DNA of 23,271 nucleotides from Bacteroidota bacterium (GTDB taxonomy: Bacteria > Bacteroidota > Ignavibacteria > Ignavibacteriales > Ignavibacteriaceae): contig JAJYCM010000014.1 in NCBI GenBank assembly GCA_021778375.1, forward strand, positions 1 to 23,271, written 5' to 3'. Positions 7,610-15,122 of the stretch are shown here, piece by piece; the first letter of the stretch is position 1, and each line of letters opens with the position of its first letter. Both the position numbers and the translations under genes were made by a program. The notes beneath the pieces are model-generated. The model was not told the origin of the DNA, did no database searches, and saw only the letters and a program-made list of their open reading frames with translations.

Positions 7610-8562
7610 TAGTAATCACCGGGCCAACATGTTCCGGGAAAACAAGTTTAAGTCTGCTGCTGGCAGAAAAGTTAAATGCTGAAATTATCTCTGCAGACAG
7701 CAGACAAATATTTAAGTACCTTGATATTGGTACCGCAAAACCATCAAGACAAGATTTAGAAAAGGTAAAGCATCATTTTATTGATGTTTTAGAACCTGAT
7801 GAAAATTATAATGTTAGCCGATTTGAAAACGAAGCGAATTTAGTAATCAAAAATATTTTAAGTAGAAATAAAGTACCCCTAGTTGTCGGAGGTTCCGGAT
7901 TATATATCAAAGCGCTAGTTGATGGAATTTTTGATGAAGCCGATATTGATCAAGATTATAGAAATGAATTATTTGAACAAAAGAAAATTTATGGAAATGA
8001 ATTCCTTTATTCAGAATTAATAAAGGTTGATCCTGAAAGCGCATCTAAGATGTTGCCTCAAAATTGGAAAAGAATAATTAGGGCACTGGAAGTTTTCCAT
8101 TTGACAGGGAAACCAATAGGTTTGCATCAAAAGGAACATAAACGTCAAACGGATTTTAAGTTTCTTCAATTTGGATTAAATTGGGAGCGACCAATTCTAT
8201 ATAAAAATATAGAGCATCGTGTTGATGAAATGTTAGAGCTTGGATTGGTTGAGGAGACAAATAATATACTTGAAAAAGGATTCGACAGAAACTTAAATGC
8301 GCTTAATACAGTAGGATATAAAGAAATAATTTCCTATTTGGACGGGAACATTAAGATTGAAAGAGCAATCGAATTAATCAAAAGAAATACAAGGAGGTTT
8401 GCTAAAAGACAGTTAACCTGGTTTAGAGCAGATAAAAGAATTATCTGGCTGGATATAAACAACACGTTCCAGTCAGGCAACAATAAATACGAACAAACAG
8501 ATCTCAAAACAGATTTGGAAAACATCGCGGATGAAATAATTCGCAGAGAGGAACTCAGATGA
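7594..8562 (+). CDS. miaA: tRNA dimethylallyltransferase
   Basis: This enzyme transfers a dimethylallyl group from DMAPP to N6 of A37 in tRNAs that read codons starting with U. The 322-residue product shows the P-loop GPTCSGKT (residues 10-17), the catalytic stretch SADSRQIFKYLDIGTAKP with D35-S36-R37-Q38, the GGSGLYIKALVDG block near residue 98, and the C-terminal RRFAKRQLTWFR motif. The start is a TTG inside the end of pcm. It is preceded by a strong purine-rich GGAAGG five bases upstream, and no ATG exists before the P-loop, so TTG is almost certainly the start. It ends in an ATGA overlap with the next gene. Confidence 0.95.
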   Translation: MEPKIIVITGPTCSGKTSLSLLLAEKLNAEIISADSRQIFKYLDIGTAKPSRQDLEKVKHHFIDVLEPDENYNVSRFENEANLVIKNILSRNKVPLVVGGSGLYIKALVDGIFDEADIDQDYRNELFEQKKIYGNEFLYSELIKVDPESASKMLPQNWKRIIRALEVFHLTGKPIGLHQKEHKRQTDFKFLQFGLNWERPILYKNIEHRVDEMLELGLVEETNNILEKGFDRNLNALNTVGYKEIISYLDGNIKIERAIELIKRNTRRFAKRQLTWFRADKRIIWLDINNTFQSGNNKYEQTDLKTDLENIADEIIRREELR

Positions 8563-9926
8563 AGGATAAAATTAAAATTGCGTCTGGGCAAGGATTCTGG
8601 GGGGATTTAATTGATGCTCCGTACGATCAAGTAAAAAAGGGGAATGTCGATTATCTTGTAATGGATTATCTTGCTGAAGTTACTATGTCAATTCTACAGA
8701 AGCAGAAAAATAAAAACCCAAAACTTGGTTACGCAAAAGACATCCCCGAACTGATGAAAAGAATTTTGCCAATCTGTAAGGAGAAGGGTACAAAAATAAT
8801 AACTAACGGTGGCGGAGTTAACCCAATTACTTGCGCTGAAGCTGTTTTAGATGTAGCCAGAAATCTTGGTATCGATAAATTGAAAATAGCTGTTGTACTT
8901 GGAGATGATATCAAAGATAGAATTGATGAAATAATTAATTCCGGCAGCGAATTAAATAATATGGATACGAATGAATCTATCAAATCGGTCAAAGAGAAAA
9001 TCCTTAGTGCTAACGTTTACTTTGGTGCCTTGCCGATTGTTGAAGGATTAAAAGCGGGTGCAGATATTGTCATAACTGGAAGAACGACTGATACCGGATT
9101 AACGTTAGCTCCGATGATTTATGAATTTGGATGGGATAAAAATAATTATGATCTGATGTCCGCGGGAACTGTGGCGGGACACATTTTGGAATGCGGCGCA
9201 CAATCTTCCGGGGGAAATTTCCTCGGAGACTGGCAGTCGATTCCAAACATGGCAGAAGTTGGATTTCCAATTGCTGAAGCTTATCCAAACGGCGAATTTA
9301 TAATTACAAAACATGCAAACACAGGTGGAAGAGTATCATTTGAAACTGTTGCTGAACAACTTCTGTACGAGATAGGTGACCCTGAAGTATATATTACACC
9401 GGATTGCGTGGCAGATTTTACTTCAATCAAACTTGAAGATTTAGGGAACGACCGGGTAAAAGTATTTAGTATCAAAGGAAAGAAAGCTACCGAGTTCTAT
9501 AAAGTATCTTGTTCTTATGCAAGTGGATATTCTGCTTCCGCAAGCCTGACTTATTCATGGCCTCAGGCTTTGACAAAAGCAAAAGCAGCCGACAAGATAT
9601 TGAGGAAAAGATTAGAAAATCTTAATCTTACTTTTGATGAAATAAGAACAGAATTTATCGGCTACAATTCTTGTCACGGACCTTTATCAAAAGAAAATAA
9701 TGAGAAAGATATAAATGAAATAATGCTGCGAGTTGCTGTTAGATCACAAGATTATTATTCAATAGAGCGGTTTGGGAAAGAAATAGCACCATTAATATTA
9801 ACCGGTCCTCCAAGCGTAACAGGGTTTGCAGGCGGTCGCCCAAAACCAAGCGAGGTAGTGGCATATTGGCCTGCATTAATTCCTAAAAAATTAGTTCAAC
9901 CTGAAGTAAAATTAATAGAGTTGTAA
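8559..9926 (+). CDS. AtuA-like protein (DUF1446, acyclic terpene utilisation family)
   Basis: The 455-residue soluble protein matches the DUF1446/AtuA N-terminal family. Recognisable conserved stretches are IASGQGFWGDLIDAP at the N-terminus, ITNGGGVNPITCAEAV (near residues 81-96), DIVITGRTTDTGLTLAPM, GTVAGHILECGAQSSGGNF, and the C-terminal GYNSCHGPLS and GGRPKPSEVVAYWPALIP. In Pseudomonas the family was named from acyclic terpene catabolism, but the reaction is not established and no other terpene or acyl-CoA catabolic genes are seen here, so the name should not be read as a function. The gene is translationally coupled to miaA by ATGA and is followed after 1 bp by its companion domain gene. 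The C-terminal domain that is fused in some relatives is encoded separately. Confidence 0.88.
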   Translation: MKDKIKIASGQGFWGDLIDAPYDQVKKGNVDYLVMDYLAEVTMSILQKQKNKNPKLGYAKDIPELMKRILPICKEKGTKIITNGGGVNPITCAEAVLDVARNLGIDKLKIAVVLGDDIKDRIDEIINSGSELNNMDTNESIKSVKEKILSANVYFGALPIVEGLKAGADIVITGRTTDTGLTLAPMIYEFGWDKNNYDLMSAGTVAGHILECGAQSSGGNFLGDWQSIPNMAEVGFPIAEAYPNGEFIITKHANTGGRVSFETVAEQLLYEIGDPEVYITPDCVADFTSIKLEDLGNDRVKVFSIKGKKATEFYKVSCSYASGYSASASLTYSWPQALTKAKAADKILRKRLENLNLTFDEIRTEFIGYNSCHGPLSKENNEKDINEIMLRVAVRSQDYYSIERFGKEIAPLILTGPPSVTGFAGGRPKPSEVVAYWPALIPKKLVQPEVKLIEL

Positions 9927-9927
9927 A

Positions 9928-10239
9928 ATGAAAAAACAATTATTAGAATTTGCACATGGAAGAAGCGGAGATAAAGGCGATGCCGCAAATATCGGAATAA
10001 TCGCTTATGACGACAAAGGATTTGAAATAATTAAAAAGCAATTGACAGTTAGTCGCGTAAAAAGACATTTTGAAGGAATATGCTTTGGTGAAGTTGAACG
10101 TTATGAGCTTCCCAATTTACGCGCATTAAATTTTCTTTTGCATAACACACTGGGTGGTGGTGGAACTGTGTCACTTAAACATGATGCGCAGGGAAAAACT
10201 TTAGCAGCCGCCTTACTCAGAATGGAAATTGAGATATAA
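9928..10239 (+). CDS. AtuA C-terminal-like small protein
   Basis: The 103-residue product corresponds to the small C-terminal domain that follows DUF1446 in longer AtuA proteins. It contains AHGRSGDKGDAANIGIIAY at residues 9-27, a typical signature of this domain, and a glycine-rich LHNTLGGGGTVSLKHDAQGKT near residues 71-91. No signal peptide or membrane segment is seen. It begins 1 bp after the DUF1446 gene and surely works with it, probably as a complex. The specific reaction is unknown. Confidence 0.85.
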   Translation: MKKQLLEFAHGRSGDKGDAANIGIIAYDDKGFEIIKKQLTVSRVKRHFEGICFGEVERYELPNLRALNFLLHNTLGGGGTVSLKHDAQGKTLAAALLRMEIEI

Positions 10240-10269
10240 AAGAAATTAATAACAATACAGGATCAAATA

Positions 10270-11371
10270 ATGTTTGATGAAGAATTAAAACAGTTAAACT
10301 TATACAAGCAAAGGATTCATAATCTACGAGGTTATCTTTGACGTCGATAATAAAGACAACAAAGTAAAAGACCTTCAATACAAAACTACCGATGAGTCAT
10401 TCTGGAATGATCAAATTGGTGCACAAAAAACTTTGCTGGAAATAAAGCATTTGCAAGTTTGGATTAATCTCTGGAAAGATATTGACCAAAAAGCTAAAAG
10501 TCTTGAAGAATATATTCAGTTAGCTGAAATGGAAAATGACGAATCGCTTATTGAAGAAATTCAAAATGAACTGATTACCTTAAATGACAATATTGAAATA
10601 GTCGAGCTTAAAAATATGCTAAGCGGAAAGGATGACAGCAAAAACTGCATCCTTACGATCCACTCAGGTGCTGGCGGGACTGAGGCGCAGGATTGGGCAG
10701 ATATGCTTATGAGAATGTATTTGCGTTGGGGAGAACAAAACGGGTTTAAGATGTCTATAGCTGATATTCTTGATGGAGATGGTGCGGGAATTAAAAGCGT
10801 AACAATTGAAGTCGAAGGCGAGTTCGCTTATGGTTATATGAAAGCAGAAAACGGCGTTCATAGACTTGTAAGAATTTCTCCTTTTGATTCTAACAAACGC
10901 CGACATACTTCTTTTGCCTCGGTGTTTGTAATTCCAGAAATCGACGATACTATAATAATTGAGGTTAATCCAGCTGATTTAAGAATCGATACTTTCCGAT
11001 CCGGAGGGAAGGGCGGACAGAATGTAAACAAGGTTGAAACAGCAGTGAGAATAACTCATATTCCAACAGGTACTGTCGCTGCATGTCAAAGTGAACGTTC
11101 TCAAATCCAAAATAAAAATAACGCAATGAAACTTTTAAAGTCAAAACTTTATCAGGTTGAAATAGAAAAGCAAGAAGCGGAATTAGACGAAGTTGAAAAA
11201 GGAAAAATGAAAATTGAATGGGGAAGTCAGATACGTTCGTATGTCTTTCATCCTTATAATATGGTTAAAGATCATCGCACAGAAGTTGAAACTTCTGATG
11301 TTCAGAGCGTGATGAATGGCGACTTGAATAAATTTATTAAAGCTTTCTTATTAAAATTTAGTCATAATTAG
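10270..11371 (+). CDS. prfB: peptide chain release factor 2, programmed +1 frameshift
   Basis: RF2 ends translation at UGA and UAA. The gene is read as 10270-10338 then 10340-11371, giving 366 residues (E. coli RF2 has 365). The first 23 codons from ATG end in GGT TAT CTT, followed by an in-frame TGA and then C; skipping T10339 gives CTT GAC and restores the long frame. The family motifs are at the expected positions: the stop-codon recognition tripeptide SPF (203-205, in VRISPFDSNKRRHTS) and the catalytic GGQ (248-250, in SGGKGGQNVNKVET). Low RF2 raises frameshifting and so raises RF2, the classical autoregulation. The gene lies 30 bp after the AtuA-like pair, with an AGGA ribosome-binding sequence. 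A start at 10433 would be wrong, as it would drop the N-terminal helix bundle. Confidence 0.96.
10328..10342 (+). promoter_or_regulatory. RF2 recoding site (SD-like GAGGT, CTT TGA C slip)
   Basis: The slippery sequence CTT TGA C (10336-10342) is identical to the known RF2 site. GAGGT (10328-10332) lies three bases upstream of CTT at the position of the internal Shine-Dalgarno-like element. It is a shorter match than the AGGGGG of E. coli but still complementary to the anti-SD. Peptidyl-tRNA-Leu slips +1 when the UGA is read slowly. Confidence 0.92.
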
Positions 11372-11375
11372 TTTT

Positions 11376-11723
11376 ATGAAAAAAACTATCTCCAAAAAGA
11401 ATAAAGATGATTTTTTCGACCGCGTCTATAAAGTTGTTGCAAAAATTCCTTACGGAAAAGTTGCCACTTATGGGGATATTGCTGAGTCTTGTGGAATAAG
11501 ATCTGCTGCCAGAACTGTAGGATGGGCTTTGAATGGAGCAAAAGAATCCGGGCTGCCATGTCATCGTGTGGTAAACAGATTTGGAGCGCTTACCGGAAGG
11601 CTGCATTTCGGGGATAATGAAATTATGGAGGATCTTCTTCGTTCTGAAGGAGTTGAATTTGATAAGGATGGTTTTGTTATATTGGATAAATTTATTTGGA
11701 AACCAAAGCCATTGAAAAAATGA
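11376..11723 (+). CDS. MGMT family protein (short, active-site Cys retained)
   Basis: The 115-residue product is the C-terminal DNA-binding/methyl-acceptor domain of O6-alkylguanine-DNA alkyltransferase without the N-terminal domain. It has the entry motif KIPYGKVATYGDIAE (residues 23-37), the arginine-finger region ARTVGWALNG (about 45-54) and the active-site stretch LPCHRVVNRFG (60-70) with C62. Short stand-alone alkyltransferase-like proteins often replace this Cys with Trp or Ala, so the retained Cys leaves open true methyl transfer. Likely roles are direct reversal or flagging of O6-alkylguanine (inference). It starts 5 bp after prfB and is probably the last gene of the operon; it ends next to a hairpin shared with the opposing gene. 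Confidence 0.85.
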   Translation: MKKTISKKNKDDFFDRVYKVVAKIPYGKVATYGDIAESCGIRSAARTVGWALNGAKESGLPCHRVVNRFGALTGRLHFGDNEIMEDLLRSEGVEFDKDGFVILDKFIWKPKPLKK

Positions 11724-11724
11724 A

Positions 11725-11760
11725 GAGGCTAACAAGTATAATTCTCTATTTGTCAGCCTC
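11725..11760 (-). terminator. terminator hairpin between converging genes
   Basis: GAGGCTaACAA (11725-11735) pairs with TTGTcAGCCTC (11750-11760), 10 bp with one internal mismatch and a 14-nt loop. On the minus strand the stem is followed by TTCATTTTTTC, so it ends the LiaF-like gene transcript. On the plus strand there is no T tract, so any action on the prfB-MGMT transcript would be weaker. Confidence 0.65.
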
Positions 11761-11773
11761 CGCTAATAAATTA

Positions 11774-12718
11774 TTACCAACCGCTTCCAGTATACCTGTC
11801 AACGTGAATTGAAGAAATCCCTGCATCAAGATGAAGATAAATTTTATCCTTCGCTTGGTCAAAATTATCCGTTTGGTACTCGTTATTGCTTACCTTGTTG
11901 AATCCATTTAATTCCTTATCCGAAAGACCGGATTTGACCACAATTCTACAGCCGGAAGATTCCGGAACTAGAATTTCTATTGAGGAGACGCCTGCGTGTA
12001 AGTTTAAGGTAGTTAAACCACTTTTATTACCTAGTTTAAGCTTTATTTTAGCTGCACCCATTTTGACGTTTATATTTTCAGTCTTAAAGGGAGTAAAATC
12101 AAAATTCATATCCGCAGCGCCGCAATTAAAGTTCAAATTCCAAACAGGATTAGGGTTAAGGCTTATCTCTGCATAGTTATGGCTATTTATTCCATTAAAA
12201 AACGTGAACGATCTTTTCTTCATTTTAAATCTTACAATTGCATTACCGTTAGAAATTTCATTTTCAAGAAGGTAAAGATTTTTATGACCTATGATATGAG
12301 CTGACATTAGTTGAGTTGTTGTATCTTTAATATTAAAAGTGCCCGCTCCGGCATCAAAATAAAAATCGGCTTTGCTTATGCTAGGATTATACTCGGTAGA
12401 ATAATTTGAGGAATCGGAATCCGAGGAAATTGAATAATCGCTGTGGTTATCAAAGAAATCATTGCCTCGAACAAACCAAAAAATTGAATTGAAAAAAGCA
12501 AACAGCGCAACTGCAATGATTATTGCTGAAATAGCAGACAAGAATCCTTTCACAATTGAGTTGGTTGTGAAATAGGAAAGCCCCAGCAGTATAAAAATGA
12601 CCGGCCAGAATTTCCAAATATAAGTCATGTCGAAATTTAGTGATCCAAGATTAGCAAGCAGGACTAACACCCCAATAGTAACAAAAAATAATCCCCAAAA
12701 AAGATTTCTTATTTTCAT
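11774..12718 (-). CDS. LiaF-like membrane protein (DUF5668 plus C-terminal toast-rack-like beta domain)
   Basis: The 314-residue product has about four N-terminal hydrophobic segments (residues 7-27, 33-53, 57-85 approximately; NLFWGLFFVTIGVLVLLANLG and WKFWPVIFILLGLSYF are typical of the DUF5668/LiaI-LiaF transmembrane unit). A Ser/Asp-rich linker (about 95-115) follows, then a long beta-rich domain with repeated motifs, FDAGAGTFNIKD, FNCGAADMNFDF, KMGAAKIKLKLG, LHAGVSSIEILV and LDAGISSIHVDRY, each resembling a rung of a beta-solenoid. LiaF-type proteins take part in envelope-stress signalling in Firmicutes; in this lineage the role is unknown. It lies 20 bp after the PspC-domain gene and is surely in the same operon. 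No sensor kinase or response regulator is nearby. Confidence 0.8.
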   Translation of the reverse strand: MKIRNLFWGLFFVTIGVLVLLANLGSLNFDMTYIWKFWPVIFILLGLSYFTTNSIVKGFLSAISAIIIAVALFAFFNSIFWFVRGNDFFDNHSDYSISSDSDSSNYSTEYNPSISKADFYFDAGAGTFNIKDTTTQLMSAHIIGHKNLYLLENEISNGNAIVRFKMKKRSFTFFNGINSHNYAEISLNPNPVWNLNFNCGAADMNFDFTPFKTENINVKMGAAKIKLKLGNKSGLTTLNLHAGVSSIEILVPESSGCRIVVKSGLSDKELNGFNKVSNNEYQTDNFDQAKDKIYLHLDAGISSIHVDRYTGSGW

Positions 12719-12738
12719 AAAGCTTCTCGCAATTTATT

Positions 12739-13170
12739 TTACTTCGAATTTGATTTAAGTAACAGCGAAATGCCTATTACAATTAAGATTAAAGGCCAGT
12801 AATCACCAAAATGAAACCATGGGATAAAATTTTGACCTAAGAAAATAAATCCTAGAACAATTAAAATTACTCCGCCCAAATTGTTTCTTCTTGGCTCGTG
12901 CTCTTTGTGCATTCGCGTTGATGCCTCGTCTTTCGATTCAGTTGAATTGTCTTGGCTGTTCGCTGAAGCAGATACATTCTCGGTATAAGGTTCTTCGGGG
13001 ACAACAATCCACAAAATAATATAGGCAAGAATTCCGCTTCCACCGACCACCAAGGCTACTATAAAAATAATTCTGATCAAAGTCGAATCAATGTCAAAAT
13101 AATCTCCTAAGCCTCCGGCTACTCCGCCAATCATTTTATCTCTGCGTGACCGGTATAATTTCCTTTTCAT
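12739..13170 (-). CDS. PspC-domain membrane protein with C-terminal DUF5668-like segment
   Basis: The 143-residue protein begins with a PspC domain (RSRRDKMIGGVAGGLGDYFDID, then helix LIRIIFIVALVVGGSGILAYIILWIVVPEEP). A charged Ser/Asn/Glu linker follows (about residues 61-95), and two short hydrophobic helices at the end (LGGVILIVLGFIFLGQNF, YWPLILIVIGISLLL) resemble the membrane unit of the neighbouring LiaF-like protein. An upstream ATG at 13203 is in frame, but the ATG at 13170 is preceded by a perfect GGAGGT (13176-13181) and is the real start. PspC proteins regulate or sense membrane stress in the phage-shock response; here the pair with the LiaF-like gene suggests an envelope-stress module. 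A minus-strand TATTTTTG at 13217-13224 could be its -7 element, but no -33 match is present. Confidence 0.85.
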   Translation of the reverse strand: MKRKLYRSRRDKMIGGVAGGLGDYFDIDSTLIRIIFIVALVVGGSGILAYIILWIVVPEEPYTENVSASANSQDNSTESKDEASTRMHKEHEPRRNNLGGVILIVLGFIFLGQNFIPWFHFGDYWPLILIVIGISLLLKSNSK

Positions 13171-13402
13171 TTTATACCTCCGTATAAATAAGTTTAATTT
13201 CAAAGGGAATAATAACCAAAAATATTTTTTATGCTAATCTATTGTTATTAGCGGCTTTTAACCCTGAATTACGGAAGAATAATTTTACCTGCGGCGCCTA
13301 ATGAGTTATTATTCCTTGTTGATTGATTATCAAAATATCGGTTTAAGTAATGTTAGACAAAATGTATTATTCTTCAGAAAGAGAAAAACAACCAATATCA
13401 AT

Positions 13403-13434
13403 ATTGTAAAACCATTAGTCCTTTCCTATTTTTG
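13403..13434 (+). promoter_or_regulatory. Bacteroidota-type promoter of nadE-dsbD
   Basis: TTG (13404-13406) is followed after 20 nt by TATTTTTG (13427-13434), an exact fit to the TAnnTTTG -7 element. The start would fall near 13441, so an in-frame TTG at 13432 would lie outside the transcript; this supports the ATG at 13456 as the nadE start and implies a very short leader of about 15 nt. Confidence 0.6.
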
Positions 13435-13455
13435 CAACAAAAAAATAGATATTTT

Positions 13456-15093
13456 ATGAAAATTGCTTTATGTCAGACAAATACAATCATTGGTGACTTA
13501 GATTTTAACAAAGCTAAAATTATTGAAGGATACAATAAAGCTCTACAAGATTCTGTTGATTTAGTAATCTTCCCAGAGTTATCCTTAGTGGGATACCCTC
13601 CGCAAGATTTAGTTGAAAAAAAAGAATTTAGAGACGAAGTTAATAAAGCAGCTAAAGAAATTGCCTTGATTACAGGTGAGGTTGCAATCCTTTTTGGCGC
13701 AATTACCGAAAATAATCATTTGACCGGGACTGCCGTTCATAATTCTGCTTTACTATGTTACAATGGGAAAATTCAATTTGTCCAACACAAAACTTTAATT
13801 CCTAACTACGATGTTTTTGATGAAATGCGGTATTTTGATATGGCACTGGAAGCGAAAATATTTAATTTCAAAGGAGAGAAATTAGGGATTTCAATTTGCG
13901 AAGATATTTGGAATGATGAAGATTACTGGTACAAAAGGCGTTACAGTATTGATCCGGTAAAAAACTTAATTGAAAAAGGAGCCACTATATTAATAAATAT
14001 TTCGGCTAGCCCTTACGCATATCATAAAAGAGAAGACCGGCAAAAAATGTTATCGGTTTTAACCAAACATGATAAAATCCCGCTTGCTTATGTTTGTACG
14101 GTCGGTGCACAAACTGATTTAATCTTTGACGGTGCTAGTATGTGCTTTGATAGCAATGGCAAACTGGTCATGCTTGGAAAAGCTTATGAGGAAGACTATT
14201 TTATTTTTGATACATGTAAAAAATACCCGGAAATAATTAATTCAGAAAAATGTTTTGAAGAAGAAATATTAAACGCTTTAATTTATGGTATACGTGAATA
14301 TTGTAATAAATTAAATTTTAGAAAAGTAGTTATAGGATTAAGCGGAGGAATTGATTCAGCGCTTGTTACATATCTCGCCGTTCATGCCTTGGGAAAAGAA
14401 AATGTCCATGTTATTTTGATGCCTTCCCAATTTTCAAGCGATGGTAGCATTATCGATTCAGAGAAACTTATTGCTAATCTTGGCATCTCATCAGAAAATA
14501 TATCGATTCAACCTGTGGTAGATAAAATAAACGAAATTCTTTCTCCGGCTTTTCATAACTTACCCCAAGGACTTGCTGAAGAAAATATTCAAGCCCGGGT
14601 TAGAGGTCTTTATTTAATGGCTATAGCGAATAAATTTAATTACTTGTTGCTTGCTACCGGGAATAAATCAGAGATGGCAGTTGGTTACTGTACGCTTTAT
14701 GGTGATATGAGTGGGGGACTTGCAGTAATCGCTGATGTTTACAAAACCGATGTTTACCGTCTCGCAAATTATATCAATATAAATAAAGAAATTATCCCTG
14801 AGGAAATAATCACAAAGGTTCCTTCAGCTGAATTAAAACCCGGTCAAAAGGATCAGGACTCATTACCTGAATATGATTTGTTAGATAAAATATTAAAAAT
14901 GTATCTTGAAGAAAATAAAGAGATATCCGAGATTTCTCATCTAATCGGTGATGAAAAGATTGTTAAGTTTGTGCTAAGGTTAGTTGATCTTAATGAATAT
15001 AAGCGAAGACAGGCTGCTCCCGCTTTAAGAGTTTCGATAAAAGCTTTCGGATATGGGAGAAGATACCCTATTGTTCAAGGCTGGAGAAAATAA
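13456..15093 (+). CDS. nadE: glutamine-dependent NAD+ synthetase
   Basis: The 545-residue cytoplasmic enzyme makes NAD+ from deamido-NAD+, ATP and glutamine. The N-terminal nitrilase-type amidase domain carries the Glu-Lys-Cys triad: E41 in FPELSLVGYPP, K112 in HKTLIPNYDVFDEMRYF, and C148 in GISICEDIWN. The C-terminal NAD synthase domain has the PP-loop GLSGGIDSAL (from residue 294), ARVRGLYLMAIAN and LLLATGNKSEMAVGYCTLYGDMSGG, and ends in SIKAFGYGRRYPIVQGW, as usual. The length is normal for the fused form. The ATG at 13456 is chosen over an upstream TTG because the latter falls within the predicted promoter. It is likely in an operon with the dsbD-like gene 29 bp downstream. Confidence 0.96.
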   Translation: MKIALCQTNTIIGDLDFNKAKIIEGYNKALQDSVDLVIFPELSLVGYPPQDLVEKKEFRDEVNKAAKEIALITGEVAILFGAITENNHLTGTAVHNSALLCYNGKIQFVQHKTLIPNYDVFDEMRYFDMALEAKIFNFKGEKLGISICEDIWNDEDYWYKRRYSIDPVKNLIEKGATILINISASPYAYHKREDRQKMLSVLTKHDKIPLAYVCTVGAQTDLIFDGASMCFDSNGKLVMLGKAYEEDYFIFDTCKKYPEIINSEKCFEEEILNALIYGIREYCNKLNFRKVVIGLSGGIDSALVTYLAVHALGKENVHVILMPSQFSSDGSIIDSEKLIANLGISSENISIQPVVDKINEILSPAFHNLPQGLAEENIQARVRGLYLMAIANKFNYLLLATGNKSEMAVGYCTLYGDMSGGLAVIADVYKTDVYRLANYININKEIIPEEIITKVPSAELKPGQKDQDSLPEYDLLDKILKMYLEENKEISEISHLIGDEKIVKFVLRLVDLNEYKRRQAAPALRVSIKAFGYGRRYPIVQGWRK

Positions 15094-15122
15094 AAAAATA
15101 CGTAAAACAAAGAGTTAGTTTA

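Noticed and set aside
9070..9475. Several overlapping minus-strand open frames inside the AtuA-like gene
   Set aside because: All are antisense shadows of a conserved coding region, with no ribosome-binding sites.
10433..11371. prfB starting at the TTG at 10433
   Set aside because: It would lack the conserved N-terminal helices; the upstream ATG with the CTT TGA C frameshift gives a full-length RF2 with SPF and GGQ at the expected positions.
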